The position numbers were made by a program, and so were the translations under genes. Positions 1 through 7,844 of a stretch of 9,846 nt of DNA are shown here, piece after piece. The DNA comes from an uncultured Prevotella sp. (GTDB taxonomy: Bacteria > Bacteroidota > Bacteroidia > Bacteroidales > Bacteroidaceae), in assembly GCA_900548195.1 (NCBI GenBank), contig URJQ01000101.1:1-9846 (forward strand), written 5' to 3'. Within the stretch, counting starts at the first letter, position 1, and every line of letters begins with the position of its first letter. The notes beneath the pieces are model-generated. The model did not search any database. It was given only the letters and a program-made list of their open reading frames with translations, and had not been told where the DNA came from.

Positions 1-488
1 AGAAGGCTAAGCGTGCTGGTCTCTTGCACGATATTGGTAAGGTGCCTGATGAGGAAAGCGAACTCCCACACGCACTCTACGGCGCTAAGATTGCAGAGAA
101 ATACAAGGAGAAACCAGATATCTGCAACGCTATTGGTGCCCACCATGATGAGATGGAGATGAACACTATGCTTGCTCCAATCGTGCAGGTATGTGATGCT
201 ATCTCAGGTGCTCGTCCAGGAGCACGTCGTGAAATCGTTGAGGCTTACATCAAGCGACTGAATGATCTCGAGGCTATCGCAATGAGTTATCCAGGCGTTA
301 CCAAGACTTATGCTATCCAGGCTGGTCGTGAGCTCCGCGTTATTGTTGGCGCAGACAAGATGTCTGATGCTGAGACAGAGGCACTCAGTGGTGAAATCGC
401 TACAAAGATTCAGACTGAGATGACTTATCCTGGTCAGGTGAAGATTACCGTTATCCGTGAGACCCGCTCAGTGGCTTACGCTAAGTAA
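1..488 (+). CDS. rny: RNase Y (ribonuclease Y), C-terminal part; 5' end outside window
   Basis: Membrane-anchored endoribonuclease that starts mRNA decay. Only the last 162 or so residues are present; the open frame runs in from the left edge (first whole codon at base 3), so no start is visible. The fragment opens with AKRAGLLHDIGK, whose His-Asp pair is the metal-binding signature of the HD phosphohydrolase domain. It continues with AIGAHHDE and then DAISGARPGARRE, a stretch highly typical of RNase Y. The tail, with AIQAGRELRVIV and a final IRETRSVAYAK, is the usual C-terminal region of the family, so the 3' end is intact. The N-terminal membrane segment, coiled coil and KH domain would lie upstream of the window. 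The gene is followed by a strong hairpin terminator and faces the convergent kinase gene. The identification is firm. Confidence 0.95.
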   Translation, partial: KAKRAGLLHDIGKVPDEESELPHALYGAKIAEKYKEKPDICNAIGAHHDEMEMNTMLAPIVQVCDAISGARPGARREIVEAYIKRLNDLEAIAMSYPGVTKTYAIQAGRELRVIVGADKMSDAETEALSGEIATKIQTEMTYPGQVKITVIRETRSVAYAK

Positions 489-581
489 TCGCTCGCTGAC
501 TATGTGATTTCCATTATTTCACGCTGAAATATGTGATATTCGCAAAGCATTCTTTTTCTCTCATAAAGAAGAGATACGATA

Positions 582-616
582 AAAGCCCTGCAAGAACTAT
601 CTTGTGGGGCTTTCTT
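582..616 (+). terminator. Rho-independent-type terminator of rny
   Basis: A 13-bp stem pairs 582-594 with 601-613 (AAAGCCC to GGGCTTT at the base, CAAG to CTTG at the top, two G-U pairs between) around a 6-nt loop AACTAT, followed by T-rich sequence. The A-run before the stem gives a weaker terminator on the other strand (TTTTAT after the stem), so it may also serve the convergent kinase gene. No better minus-strand terminator is visible at 617-731. A weaker 7-bp hairpin (515-521 with 525-531, TATTTCA/TGAAATA) lies nearer the rny stop. Confidence 0.8.
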
Positions 617-731
617 ATATTATATAAAGCGGCTTCTTGTTAGTATAAAATAACTCCTTGATGTTTCAAAGTGGCTTGATTTCTCAATATAAGGGGAAAT
701 CTTGTTATTCTAAAGAGTCCCTTTTATCTTA

Positions 732-1619
732 TCACAAAGGTGCTTTCAATACCTTTCCAATCGAGTAACCCTCCAGTGTTGCGGCTTTTTCCAGTTGTTT
801 CTTATAGTAAAAAGCGATGCTTCCCACAAAGCAGACGGGTAGGTCAGGACGATTATAATGACTGACATTGCGACGGAAAAACAATCGGAAACAATCCACA
901 ATCATATCTTCTATCCATCCGATTTCATTGATATGCTGAGAAATAAACGTAGAAAGCGAAGCGAGGAAACGGTTTGCCATCGGTTCACGATATACCTTTT
1001 GGATTATATCAGCTTGGCTCAATCCGGTTTCTCTTTCAAATACAGGAATGAAATCTCCGTGACAGCCCTTGTAAAGTTCAGTGATAAAAGTCTTTCCTAT
1101 CACCGCTCCGCTGCCCTCATCGCCAAGAATATAACCCATAGGAGACACATTGCGGACTATCTTTTTGCCATCATAAAGGCAGGAATTGGCACCAGTTCCC
1201 AGTATGCAAGCAATGCCTTCAGACTCGCCGCAGAGCGCTTTTGCAGCACCGAGAAGGTCGCTTCCCACCTCAATATGCTTCACTTTAGGAAACGCTTTGC
1301 CGATGATTCGCTCCATCATAGGGCATAAAGCCGATGTGCAGCCAGCTCCGTAATAATATATCTCATTGATATTACCCAGCTGATGCTCGGCAGAAGCAGA
1401 ATTGTCACCGCATTCTATATTTCTGAAAGCATTCTTGTCAAGGGCAGAAAGCGCCTCTTTTAGAGCAGGAATCAATTGCTCATCTAATACAGAAGCAATC
1501 ATTTCCTCCTTCATGTGGAAAGGGTTGATTCCCTGTGTTTTTACCTTTGCTATCGTAGAAGAACCGTCTTTCACGCACCAGTCAGTTTTGGTGCTGCCGC
1601 TGTCTGCAATGAGTCTCAT
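732..1619 (-). CDS. BadF/BadG/BcrA/BcrD-type ATPase, N-acetylglucosamine kinase-like
   Basis: Predicted cytoplasmic sugar kinase of the actin-like ATPase fold, probably phosphorylating N-acetylglucosamine or a related amino sugar from peptidoglycan or host glycans. Visible motifs in order: phosphate-1 loop DSGSTKTDW (residues 6-14), GAGC (91-94), EVGSDLLGAAKA (117-127), adenosine-side LGTGANS (140-146) and GDEGSG (166-171). These match the eukaryotic and bacterial NAGK-like branch of the BadF family. The 295-residue length is close to the family's usual 280-290. Compared with what I remember of relatives there is extra sequence around residues 62-83, and the C-terminus stops at KVLKAPL, lacking the usual short tail after that helix. 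The ATG at 1617-1619 begins directly with the MRLIADSG strand typical of the family. It stands alone, divergent from the channel gene. The exact substrate cannot be read from sequence. Confidence 0.88.
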   Translation of the reverse strand: MRLIADSGSTKTDWCVKDGSSTIAKVKTQGINPFHMKEEMIASVLDEQLIPALKEALSALDKNAFRNIECGDNSASAEHQLGNINEIYYYGAGCTSALCPMMERIIGKAFPKVKHIEVGSDLLGAAKALCGESEGIACILGTGANSCLYDGKKIVRNVSPMGYILGDEGSGAVIGKTFITELYKGCHGDFIPVFERETGLSQADIIQKVYREPMANRFLASLSTFISQHINEIGWIEDMIVDCFRLFFRRNVSHYNRPDLPVCFVGSIAFYYKKQLEKAATLEGYSIGKVLKAPL

Positions 1620-1666
1620 ATCGTCGTTTATGGTGTTACTGATGGAATGATGTGTTATAATTTGGA

Positions 1667-1700
1667 CAAAAGTACTAAATTAAAGTGAGAATATGCCAAA
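1667..1700 (-). promoter_or_regulatory. Candidate Bacteroidota promoter for the NAGK-like gene
   Basis: Read on the minus strand, TACTTTTG (complement of 1667-1674) matches the -7 consensus TAnnTTTG. A TTTG (complement of 1697-1700) lies 22 nt upstream, slightly longer than the usual 19-21. Transcription would begin near 1660, leaving a leader of about 40 nt before the ATG. Confidence 0.5.
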
Positions 1701-1717
1701 ATGAGGGACTTTTTTTG

Positions 1718-1725
1718 TAATTTTG
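1718..1725 (+). promoter_or_regulatory. Candidate -7 element for the mscS-like/PLD operon
   Basis: TAATTTTG fits TAnnTTTG exactly and lies 27 nt before the channel's ATG, giving a short leader. I see no TTTG at the matching -33 position, so the promoter is only half supported. It sits back to back with the candidate minus-strand promoter, and the expected -33 zones of the two overlap. Confidence 0.4.
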
Positions 1726-1752
1726 CGGTGAAATTGCAAAAAGAAAATACTA

Positions 1753-4104
1753 ATGATAAAAAGATTATACATTCTTCTGATTATGTTCTTCGGCATCGTC
1801 ACCACATCTCATGCGGTGCTGAAGGAGGACAGTATTGCCAATACCCTGAGCCTACTTCGTCAGGAATTGGTGAAATATCATGACGAATTCTCAGCAAAAC
1901 AGGCTGCGAGCGTGTCATCAAACCGTCGTGTATTCTCCGTGCTGATGGAGACAGTGAAGCGCAGTAATCAGAATGCGCTTATGCTATATTCCCAGAAGGA
2001 CGGCTATGTCTTTGACCTCACATACGCTTGTCATGAGGCCATACAGCAGTATCATGAGTTTGAAAAGCAGATTACCCCTTTCAAGAACTTTGTAGGCAAG
2101 GCTGACGGAGAGGTGGAACGCTATGACAGCCTTATCAATTGTCTTCGCGCTATGCCGGAGAATATCCTGGGAAAGCAGGCAAAAATGGATCGTAGCGTAT
2201 GCCTCGCAGTGGCTGTAAATACCAGAAGAATGCTCGTGGAGAATCAACAACAGCTCTCAGAGTATATCTATTACTATCAGGCTACGGAGAACCGACTCCG
2301 CAACCTCGATGATTATGCCAACAAGCGTTATAACCAAATACAGAACAGCATATTCCGTAATGGAGGCGATTCTTACATCTCTATACTGTCACGCTTAGGC
2401 GCTTACCTCTCACAGACTAAGGAAAGCATTGATGGCAAATACTTTCAGAAGACGAAGGTGCAGTCACAATGGGATGCGAGAATTATCGTCGGACTCTTCT
2501 TTGTCATCATTATCTATGGCATAATAGCTATACTTATCAATCAGTTGATTGTCCGATTGATAGTCACCAGACTTATCCAGCATGGCAGACTGCAAGGCAT
2601 TGCCGAATGGTTTATGCAAAAACGGTTCTGCATTATCCTTGCCTCCACAGTGGTGACCTTTGCCTTGATACTTGGATTAGTGCATCTTACGTCCCAGCAG
2701 AACTTCATTATCATGGCGTCAAACCTGCTCGTGGAGTTCGCATGGCTACTCAGTGTGATTCTTATCTCGCTGCTTATCCGCGCTAAGGCAGAGCACGTGA
2801 AGAGTGCTTTTCGTATTTATTCTCCGCTGATAGTCAATGGATTCGTGGTTATCAGTTTCCGAATCATATTGATTCCTAACGACCTTGTCAATCTCATCTT
2901 TCCCCCAATTCTTCTTGTCTGCGCGCTTTGGCAGTGGAATGTCATACTGCGTCATAGGAAGAATGTGGACATGAATGATAAATACTATGCTTATATTTCG
3001 CAGTGCATATTCATTGTATCACTGGTAAGTTCGATGATTGGCTACACATTACTCTCAGTTCAGATACTGATATGGTGGATAATGCAGCTCACTTGCATAC
3101 TTACTATTACCTGCATCCGCGACTGGTATAATGAGTTAAGCAAGCGCAAGCATCTCAAAGAACTGCCTATCACGAAGAATTGGCATTATAATTTCTTCTC
3201 AAATGTGATGCTTCCAGTGGCAGGATTTTTCTCTCTATTGCTCAGTGTGTATTGGGCTGCCGATGTGTTTAATCTTTCACAGTTGGCTAAAGAGAAGTTC
3301 GTAGAGTACTTTGTGGATATAAACGAACTGCGACTTAGTGTCTGCAATATATACGTAGTCATCATCTTATGGTTTATATTCAAGTATATAAATGACACGA
3401 TAAAGGCATTCGTATCGCTGTTTTACAGAAAGACAAGTCCAGAAACAGCGGATTCGCGCATTGGAATGATAAATAATGTCCTTCAGGTGGTGGTCTGGGG
3501 CGCTTGGCTTCTTATCAGTCTCGCTATCATGCGCATCAATAACAGTTGGATACTCGTCATTGGTGGCGGTCTCTCCACAGGTATCGGCTTCGCTTCCAAG
3601 GACATACTGGAAAATATCTACTATGGTCTTTCGCTCATGGCAGGTCGTATTCGTATCGGTGATATGATAGTCTGTGACGGCATTCGTGGTAGAGTGACGA
3701 GCATTTCATATACCAGTACGATGCTGACAGCCACCGATGGTTCGGTCATTGCCTTCACCAATTCCCAACTTTTTGCTAAAAACTATCAGAATATGACGCG
3801 TAATCATGGTTGGGAATGCCATGTTCTCGATGTCGGAGTGGCTTATGGTACGGACGTGAGAAAATGCAAACAGCTGCTTCTGGATGCCGTTTCACAGTTG
3901 GACTGCATCAATAAGGAGAAGGGCGTAAAGGTGGTGCTGAAAAGTCTTGGCGACTCAGCCTTGGTGCTCAAAGTCCTTGTTTGGCTACGAGTAGAATCGC
4001 AATATGCCGATGATGGCATAGTCCTTGAGTGTATATATAATACCCTCAACGATAATAAGATAGAGATACCGTTCCCACAGACGGATGTCCACATGAAACA
4101 ATAA
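1753..4104 (+). CDS. Large MscS-family mechanosensitive ion channel
   Basis: Inner-membrane channel predicted to open under membrane tension and release solutes during osmotic downshock. The 783 residues start with a signal-peptide-like segment (1-21, ending TTSHA). A polar, Gln- and Tyr-rich region of about 220 residues follows, probably a helical periplasmic domain. From about 244 onward come many hydrophobic helices (near 245-270, 293-312, 317-342, 360-398, 413-458, 480-506, 525-546, 574-595). The MscS core is at the C-terminus: glycine-rich pore helix GGGLSTGIGFASKD (604-617), then GRIRIGDMIVCDGIRGRV of the beta domain, and an alpha/beta tail after about 690. The size lies between MscS (about 286) and MscK (about 1120), so this is an MscK/YbiO-like extended form. 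The ATG at 1753 follows an A-rich leader with no clear Shine-Dalgarno. The PLD gene follows after 30 nt, probably in the same operon. Confidence 0.92.
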   Translation: MIKRLYILLIMFFGIVTTSHAVLKEDSIANTLSLLRQELVKYHDEFSAKQAASVSSNRRVFSVLMETVKRSNQNALMLYSQKDGYVFDLTYACHEAIQQYHEFEKQITPFKNFVGKADGEVERYDSLINCLRAMPENILGKQAKMDRSVCLAVAVNTRRMLVENQQQLSEYIYYYQATENRLRNLDDYANKRYNQIQNSIFRNGGDSYISILSRLGAYLSQTKESIDGKYFQKTKVQSQWDARIIVGLFFVIIIYGIIAILINQLIVRLIVTRLIQHGRLQGIAEWFMQKRFCIILASTVVTFALILGLVHLTSQQNFIIMASNLLVEFAWLLSVILISLLIRAKAEHVKSAFRIYSPLIVNGFVVISFRIILIPNDLVNLIFPPILLVCALWQWNVILRHRKNVDMNDKYYAYISQCIFIVSLVSSMIGYTLLSVQILIWWIMQLTCILTITCIRDWYNELSKRKHLKELPITKNWHYNFFSNVMLPVAGFFSLLLSVYWAADVFNLSQLAKEKFVEYFVDINELRLSVCNIYVVIILWFIFKYINDTIKAFVSLFYRKTSPETADSRIGMINNVLQVVVWGAWLLISLAIMRINNSWILVIGGGLSTGIGFASKDILENIYYGLSLMAGRIRIGDMIVCDGIRGRVTSISYTSTMLTATDGSVIAFTNSQLFAKNYQNMTRNHGWECHVLDVGVAYGTDVRKCKQLLLDAVSQLDCINKEKGVKVVLKSLGDSALVLKVLVWLRVESQYADDGIVLECIYNTLNDNKIEIPFPQTDVHMKQ

Positions 4105-4134
4105 GAGTAACAACAAAAAATAATAATAATAGAA

Positions 4135-5400
4135 GTGCTAAAAAGATACATTTCAGGAATAATACTCCTGATGAGCATTATGGGCGCGAAAGCCCAGACT
4201 TCAGATTCACTTATCGTAGATATTATGCGCAAAGAGGGTGTCTCTTTCTCGCATGATAATAGTGTAACCCTGCTGACATCGGGCAGAGAGAAATTTCAGG
4301 ATATGTTTGCCGCTATACGTCAGGCAAGGAAAAGCATTCACTTGGAGTATTTCAATTTTCGTAATGACTCCATAGCCAATGCCCTTTTCGACCTTCTCGC
4401 CCAGAAAGTGGAAGAAGGAGTGGAGGTGCGTGCGCTGTTTGACGGTTTCGGAAACGATTCCAATAATAGACCGTTGAAGAAAAAGCACGTGGAGTATCAG
4501 CGTAGCCGTGGCATCCAACTGTATGAGTTTGACCCGATACGTTTCCCTTGGATCAATCACGTATTCCATCGTGATCACCGCAAGATAGTGGTCATCGACG
4601 GACGAATAGCCTACACCGGCGGTATGAATGTGGCTGATTACTATATCAAAGGTACGGAAGTGGTGGGCGAATGGCATGATATGCACTGCCGTATAGAGGG
4701 TGAAGAAGTCAATACGCTCCAGCGTATCTTCCTCAGAATGTGGAATCGTGTGACAGGCGAAAACGTGTCTGGCGACCAATATTTCCGTCAGGTATGGGAT
4801 AATTCTGCTTTTACCAGACTGAAGCCTGACACCACATCTACGGCAGGACGCAAGATGGTAGGTATAGCAAATCGTGAACCTCACCGCACTCCTAAGGTGA
4901 TGCGACGCTTCTATGTGGGCGCTATAAATAGTGCAAAAGATAGTATCAAGCTCCTTAATCCTTATCTCACGCTCACCCATTCTGTAAAGAAAGCCATCAA
5001 GCGTGCGCTCAAGCGTGGCGTGAAATTTGAGGTGATGCTCGCCGAAAAGAGTGATATTCCATTGACTCCAGACTGCGCTTTCTATAATCTTCACTGGATG
5101 ATGAAGAGAGGGGCAGAGGTGTGGATATTCCAAGGCGGTTTCCATCATACCAAGGTGATAATGGTGGATGGAAAATTCTGCACAGTGGGAAGTACGAACC
5201 TTGATGCTCGCTCACTCAGATGGGACTATGAGGAGAATGCAATCATCATAGATAAACCTACAACTCATGAACTGTCAACGCTTTTTGACCGCGACAAGCA
5301 ACGCAGTTTCCGTCTTACCAGAGCCAACTGGAAGACATGGAAGTCGCGTGGACAGCGATTCAAATGCTGGTTTGCTCATCTATTTGCCACTTGGCTATAG
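4135..5400 (+). CDS. Phospholipase D-like / cardiolipin synthase-like protein with two HKD motifs
   Basis: Probable phosphatidyltransferase or phospholipase of the PLD superfamily; cardiolipin synthase is the likeliest activity. Both catalytic HxKx4D motifs are intact: H148-K150-D155 in HRKIVVID, followed by TGGMN, and H338-K340-D345 in HTKVIMVD, followed by GSTN. Instead of the two N-terminal membrane helices of typical ClsA, the protein has one hydrophobic signal-like segment (1-20, LKRYISGIILLMSIMGAKA, plausible cleavage before Q21). The catalytic body would therefore lie in the periplasm or be tethered by that helix. The 421-residue length is somewhat shorter than ClsA (about 480). The start is taken as GTG at 4135: the frame is closed upstream by TAA at 4108, there is no ATG between, and this start gives a complete signal peptide. 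The 30-nt gap after the channel suggests co-transcription and a shared role in envelope homeostasis. A secreted nuclease or lipase of the same fold is possible. Confidence 0.88.
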   Translation: MLKRYISGIILLMSIMGAKAQTSDSLIVDIMRKEGVSFSHDNSVTLLTSGREKFQDMFAAIRQARKSIHLEYFNFRNDSIANALFDLLAQKVEEGVEVRALFDGFGNDSNNRPLKKKHVEYQRSRGIQLYEFDPIRFPWINHVFHRDHRKIVVIDGRIAYTGGMNVADYYIKGTEVVGEWHDMHCRIEGEEVNTLQRIFLRMWNRVTGENVSGDQYFRQVWDNSAFTRLKPDTTSTAGRKMVGIANREPHRTPKVMRRFYVGAINSAKDSIKLLNPYLTLTHSVKKAIKRALKRGVKFEVMLAEKSDIPLTPDCAFYNLHWMMKRGAEVWIFQGGFHHTKVIMVDGKFCTVGSTNLDARSLRWDYEENAIIIDKPTTHELSTLFDRDKQRSFRLTRANWKTWKSRGQRFKCWFAHLFATWL

Positions 5401-5410
5401 TGTTCTTTAC

Positions 5411-5488
5411 TCAACTTACGCAAGCAATAAATCGCCCCTCAGTCCCCACTGCCGTGGGGAAGTGTAAAATATCAATAGAGAAAAATAG
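5411..5488 (+). repeat. 79-bp intergenic repeat, copy 1 (after the PLD gene)
   Basis: This begins 10 nt after the PLD stop and matches 7533-7611 at roughly nine positions in ten. The core is a 7-bp hairpin TCCCCAC-TGCC-GTGGGGA at 5443-5460, with a 4-nt loop here and a 5-nt loop in the other copy. No T-run follows the hairpin, so it is not a classical terminator. It may be a REP-like palindromic unit or a 3'-end stabiliser. Confidence 0.75.
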
Positions 5489-5493
5489 TTTTG
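5486..5493 (+). promoter_or_regulatory. Possible -7 element ahead of argS
   Basis: TAGTTTTG fits TAnnTTTG about 165 nt before the argS ATG, but no TTTG stands 19-21 nt upstream, so support is weak. If used, the argS leader would include the long hairpin at 5505-5587 and a small 6-bp hairpin (AGTAGC 5614-5619 with GCTACT 5626-5631) about 25 nt before the start codon. Confidence 0.22.
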
Positions 5494-5504
5494 TTGTATA
5501 GTTG

Positions 5505-5587
5505 TTTTGTTGTCTGGTGGTTTAGTTGTTTGTCATTTTAATACATTCAACAAAATCACTAAACAACAAAACCACTAAACAACATAA
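5505..5587. repeat. Long imperfect inverted repeat, GTTGTT-rich
   Basis: Arms 5505-5531 and 5561-5587 (27 nt each) pair at about 23 positions, with two of the remaining ones allowing G-U on one strand, around a 29-nt loop. The left arm is built from GTTGTTTTGTTGT and GGTGGTTTAGTTGTTT. Its composition resembles the GGTTGTY heptamer arrays near the hydrolase gene, though the period is not regular here. It fills much of the gap between the PLD gene and argS. Confidence 0.65.
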
Positions 5588-5656
5588 TCAACATAGATAT
5601 TTTATTGCTGATTAGTAGCATGTTAGCTACTTGCGAAACTTCATTTCATAAGAAAG

Positions 5657-7474
5657 ATGATAATAGAACAGAAAATACAGCAAGCAGTACTGAAAGCCGT
5701 CAAGGAACTCTACGGTCAGGAAGTGCCTGAGAAGATGGCACAGCTGCAGAAGACAAGAGCAGAGTTTGAGGGTAACCTCACTCTCGTGGTCTTCCCATTC
5801 GTCAAAATGGCTAAGAAAAAGCCGGAAGACGTAGCAAAGGAAATTGGTGAATACCTCGTAAGCAACTGCACTGAAGTGGCTGCCTACAATGTGGTCAAGG
5901 GATTTCTCAATCTCGTCATTGCCAAGGAAGCATGGATTGCACTCCTCAATGACATCGATGCAGACCCACACTACGGAGAGAAGAAGGCTACTGAGGACTC
6001 CAAACTCGTGATGATAGAGTACTCATCACCTAACACCAACAAGCCGCTCCACCTCGGACACGTGCGCAATAACCTCCTCGGATGGTCCCTCGCACAGATT
6101 ATGGAGGCTAATGGCAATAAGGTGGTGAAGACCAATATCGTCAACGACCGTGGCATTCACATCTGTAAGTCTATGCTCGCATGGCTCAAATATGGCAACG
6201 GTGAGACTCCTGAATCTTCTGGAAAGAAGGGCGACCACCTCATCGGCGACTACTATGTGGCATTCGACAAGCACTACAAAGCAGAGTGCGACGAGCTCCA
6301 GAAGCAGTATATGGCTGAAGGAATGGCGGAAGATGCCGCTAAGGAAAAGGCCAAGCAGGAGGCTCCGCTCATCAAGGAGGCTCACGATATGCTCGTGAAA
6401 TGGGAGAACAACGACCCTGAAGTACGTGCTCTCTGGGCTAAGATGAATGAGTGGGTATATGCTGGTTTCGACGAGACTTACAAGGCGCTCGGCGTTAGCT
6501 TCGACAAGATATACTACGAATCAAATACTTATCTCGAAGGTAAGGAAAAGGTAGAGGAAGGCCTCGCAAAGGGATTCTTCTATCGTCGTCCCGACAACTC
6601 CGTATGGGCTGACCTCACCAAGGAAGGTCTTGACGAGAAACTGCTTCTCCGTTCCGATGGCACATCAGTCTATATGACTCAGGATATCGGCACTGCGAAG
6701 CTCCGTTTCCAGGATTACCCTATCGATCAGATGATATATGTCGTTGGTAATGAGCAGAATTACCACTTCCAGGTGCTCTCTATTCTCCTCGACAAGCTCG
6801 GCTTTAAGTGGGGAAAAGACCTCGTACACTTCTCTTATGGCATGGTAGAACTGCCTAACGGAAAGATGAAGTCACGCGAAGGCACCGTAGTGGATGCCGA
6901 CGAACTCATAGCAAGCATGATAGCAGACGCACGTAAGACAAGCGATGAGTTGGGTAAGTTCCACGATATGAGCGAGGAAGAGCGTCAGGAGATTTCGCGC
7001 ATCGTAGGTCTCGGAGCCCTCAAATACTTCATCCTCAAGGTGGATGCACGCAAGAATATGCTCTTCAATCCAGAGGAGTCTATCGACTTCAACGGCAACA
7101 CAGGTCCGTTTATCCAGTACACCTACGCTCGTATTCGTTCCATCCTCCGCAAGGCTGAGGCTCAGGGCATTACCATTCCTGCTTCTCTCCCTGCTGGTAT
7201 GCCGCTCGTAGAGAAGGAGATTGCCCTCATCCAGAAGATTTCTGAGTATGGCGCTGCCGTAGCACAGGCTGGTAAGGACTACTCTCCATCAGGCATAGCA
7301 AACTACTGCTACGAGCTGACTAAGGAGTTCAACCAGTTCTATCACGATTACAGCATCCTCAGTGCTGACACCGAAGACGAGAAGCTCACACGCCTCGTCA
7401 TTGCCAAGAACGTGGCTAAGACCCTCAAGAACGGCATGGCTCTCCTCGGTATCGAAGTGCCGGAGCGTATGTAA
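5657..7474 (+). CDS. argS: Arginyl-tRNA synthetase
   Basis: Class I aminoacyl-tRNA synthetase charging tRNA-Arg with arginine in the cytoplasm, an essential step in translation. The 605 residues show the expected order. An N-terminal Add-1-type domain (about 1-110) contains FEGNLTLVVFPFVK. The HIGH-type signature H132-L-G-H135 follows in SSPNTNKPLHLGHVRNN. A charged, helical insertion lies at about 195-260. The KMSKS-equivalent KMKSREG is at 403-409. The C-terminal alpha-helical DALR anticodon-binding domain starts near IQYTYARIRSILRKAE and ends at LLGIEVPERM, the usual C-terminus. Length and motifs indicate a complete, functional enzyme. The ATG at 5657 leaves the expected N-terminal helix MIIEQKIQQAVLKAV; the region before it is A-rich (AAGAAAG). 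It appears to be transcribed alone. Confidence 0.97.
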   Translation: MIIEQKIQQAVLKAVKELYGQEVPEKMAQLQKTRAEFEGNLTLVVFPFVKMAKKKPEDVAKEIGEYLVSNCTEVAAYNVVKGFLNLVIAKEAWIALLNDIDADPHYGEKKATEDSKLVMIEYSSPNTNKPLHLGHVRNNLLGWSLAQIMEANGNKVVKTNIVNDRGIHICKSMLAWLKYGNGETPESSGKKGDHLIGDYYVAFDKHYKAECDELQKQYMAEGMAEDAAKEKAKQEAPLIKEAHDMLVKWENNDPEVRALWAKMNEWVYAGFDETYKALGVSFDKIYYESNTYLEGKEKVEEGLAKGFFYRRPDNSVWADLTKEGLDEKLLLRSDGTSVYMTQDIGTAKLRFQDYPIDQMIYVVGNEQNYHFQVLSILLDKLGFKWGKDLVHFSYGMVELPNGKMKSREGTVVDADELIASMIADARKTSDELGKFHDMSEEERQEISRIVGLGALKYFILKVDARKNMLFNPEESIDFNGNTGPFIQYTYARIRSILRKAEAQGITIPASLPAGMPLVEKEIALIQKISEYGAAVAQAGKDYSPSGIANYCYELTKEFNQFYHDYSILSADTEDEKLTRLVIAKNVAKTLKNGMALLGIEVPERM

Positions 7475-7532
7475 TCCACGCTTTGCGAGTTTCAATTGCT
7501 CTGATGTGTAAAAAGAAATATCAATAAATATT

Positions 7533-7611
7533 TCAACTTTCGCAAGCAATAGATTGCCCCTCAGTCCCCACTGTCCGTGGGGAAGATTAAAATATCAATA
7601 TAGAAAAATAA
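7533..7611 (+). repeat. 79-bp intergenic repeat, copy 2 (after argS)
   Basis: Second copy of the repeat found after the PLD gene, 58 nt past the argS stop and in the same orientation relative to the upstream gene. It shares CGCAAGCAATA, GCCCCTCAGTCCCCACTG, CCGTGGGGAAG and AAAATATCAATA with copy 1. Its hairpin TCCCCAC-TGTCC-GTGGGGA is at 7565-7583. The 11-mer AAATATCAATA occurs inside the repeat (7590-7600) and again just outside its left end (7516-7526). Confidence 0.75.
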
Positions 7612-7652
7612 AGGAAAAATATAAAAAAAATATATTTGTTTGTTTTTATTTA

Positions 7653-7844
7653 GTGACGGTGAAAAAATAAATTGGTATGATTTGAGCCTCATATTTTTGA
7701 GATATTTTCTTCACTCGAAGAGGGAGTATAGCGGGCTATATGACCGATGAGAGGGAAGAAAATAGCCAAAAAGATGAGGTTGAGAACAAATTGATATAGT
7801 ACATTTTTCCCTCAAATCGTACCAAGTTGTTTTTTTACCGTCAC
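7653..7844. mobile_element. MITE-like palindromic element with long terminal inverted repeats
   Basis: The element begins GTGACGGT and ends ACCGTCAC. Arms 7650-7686 and 7811-7847 match as inverted repeats at 32 of 37 positions. Inverted pairing continues inward: CTCATATTTTTGAG..TATTTTCTTC (7688-7712) against GAAGAAAATAGCCAAAAAGATGAG (7755-7778), with a tip TATAGC-GG-GCTATA at 7727-7740. TTA stands on both outer sides (7650-7652, 7845-7847), consistent with a 3-bp target duplication, though so short an A/T-rich repeat could be chance. There is no transposase frame, so it would be a non-autonomous element mobilised in trans, lying between argS and its likely terminator. The transposase family is not identifiable from this copy. 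Confidence 0.75.

Noticed and set aside
858..1328. Plus-strand open frame (156 codons) inside the kinase gene
   Set aside because: It is antisense to a gene with all its family motifs, and its translation looks like random basic and hydrophobic sequence.
4207..5148. Long minus-strand open frame (313 codons) opposite the PLD-like gene
   Set aside because: The plus-strand frame has two catalytic HKD motifs and a signal peptide. The antisense frame shows no recognisable domain and is an effect of codon use.
5443..5460. GC-rich hairpin after the PLD gene as a rho-independent terminator
   Set aside because: The stem is followed by AGTGTAAAATATC with no T-run, and the identical hairpin after argS also lacks one, so it is treated as part of a repeat.
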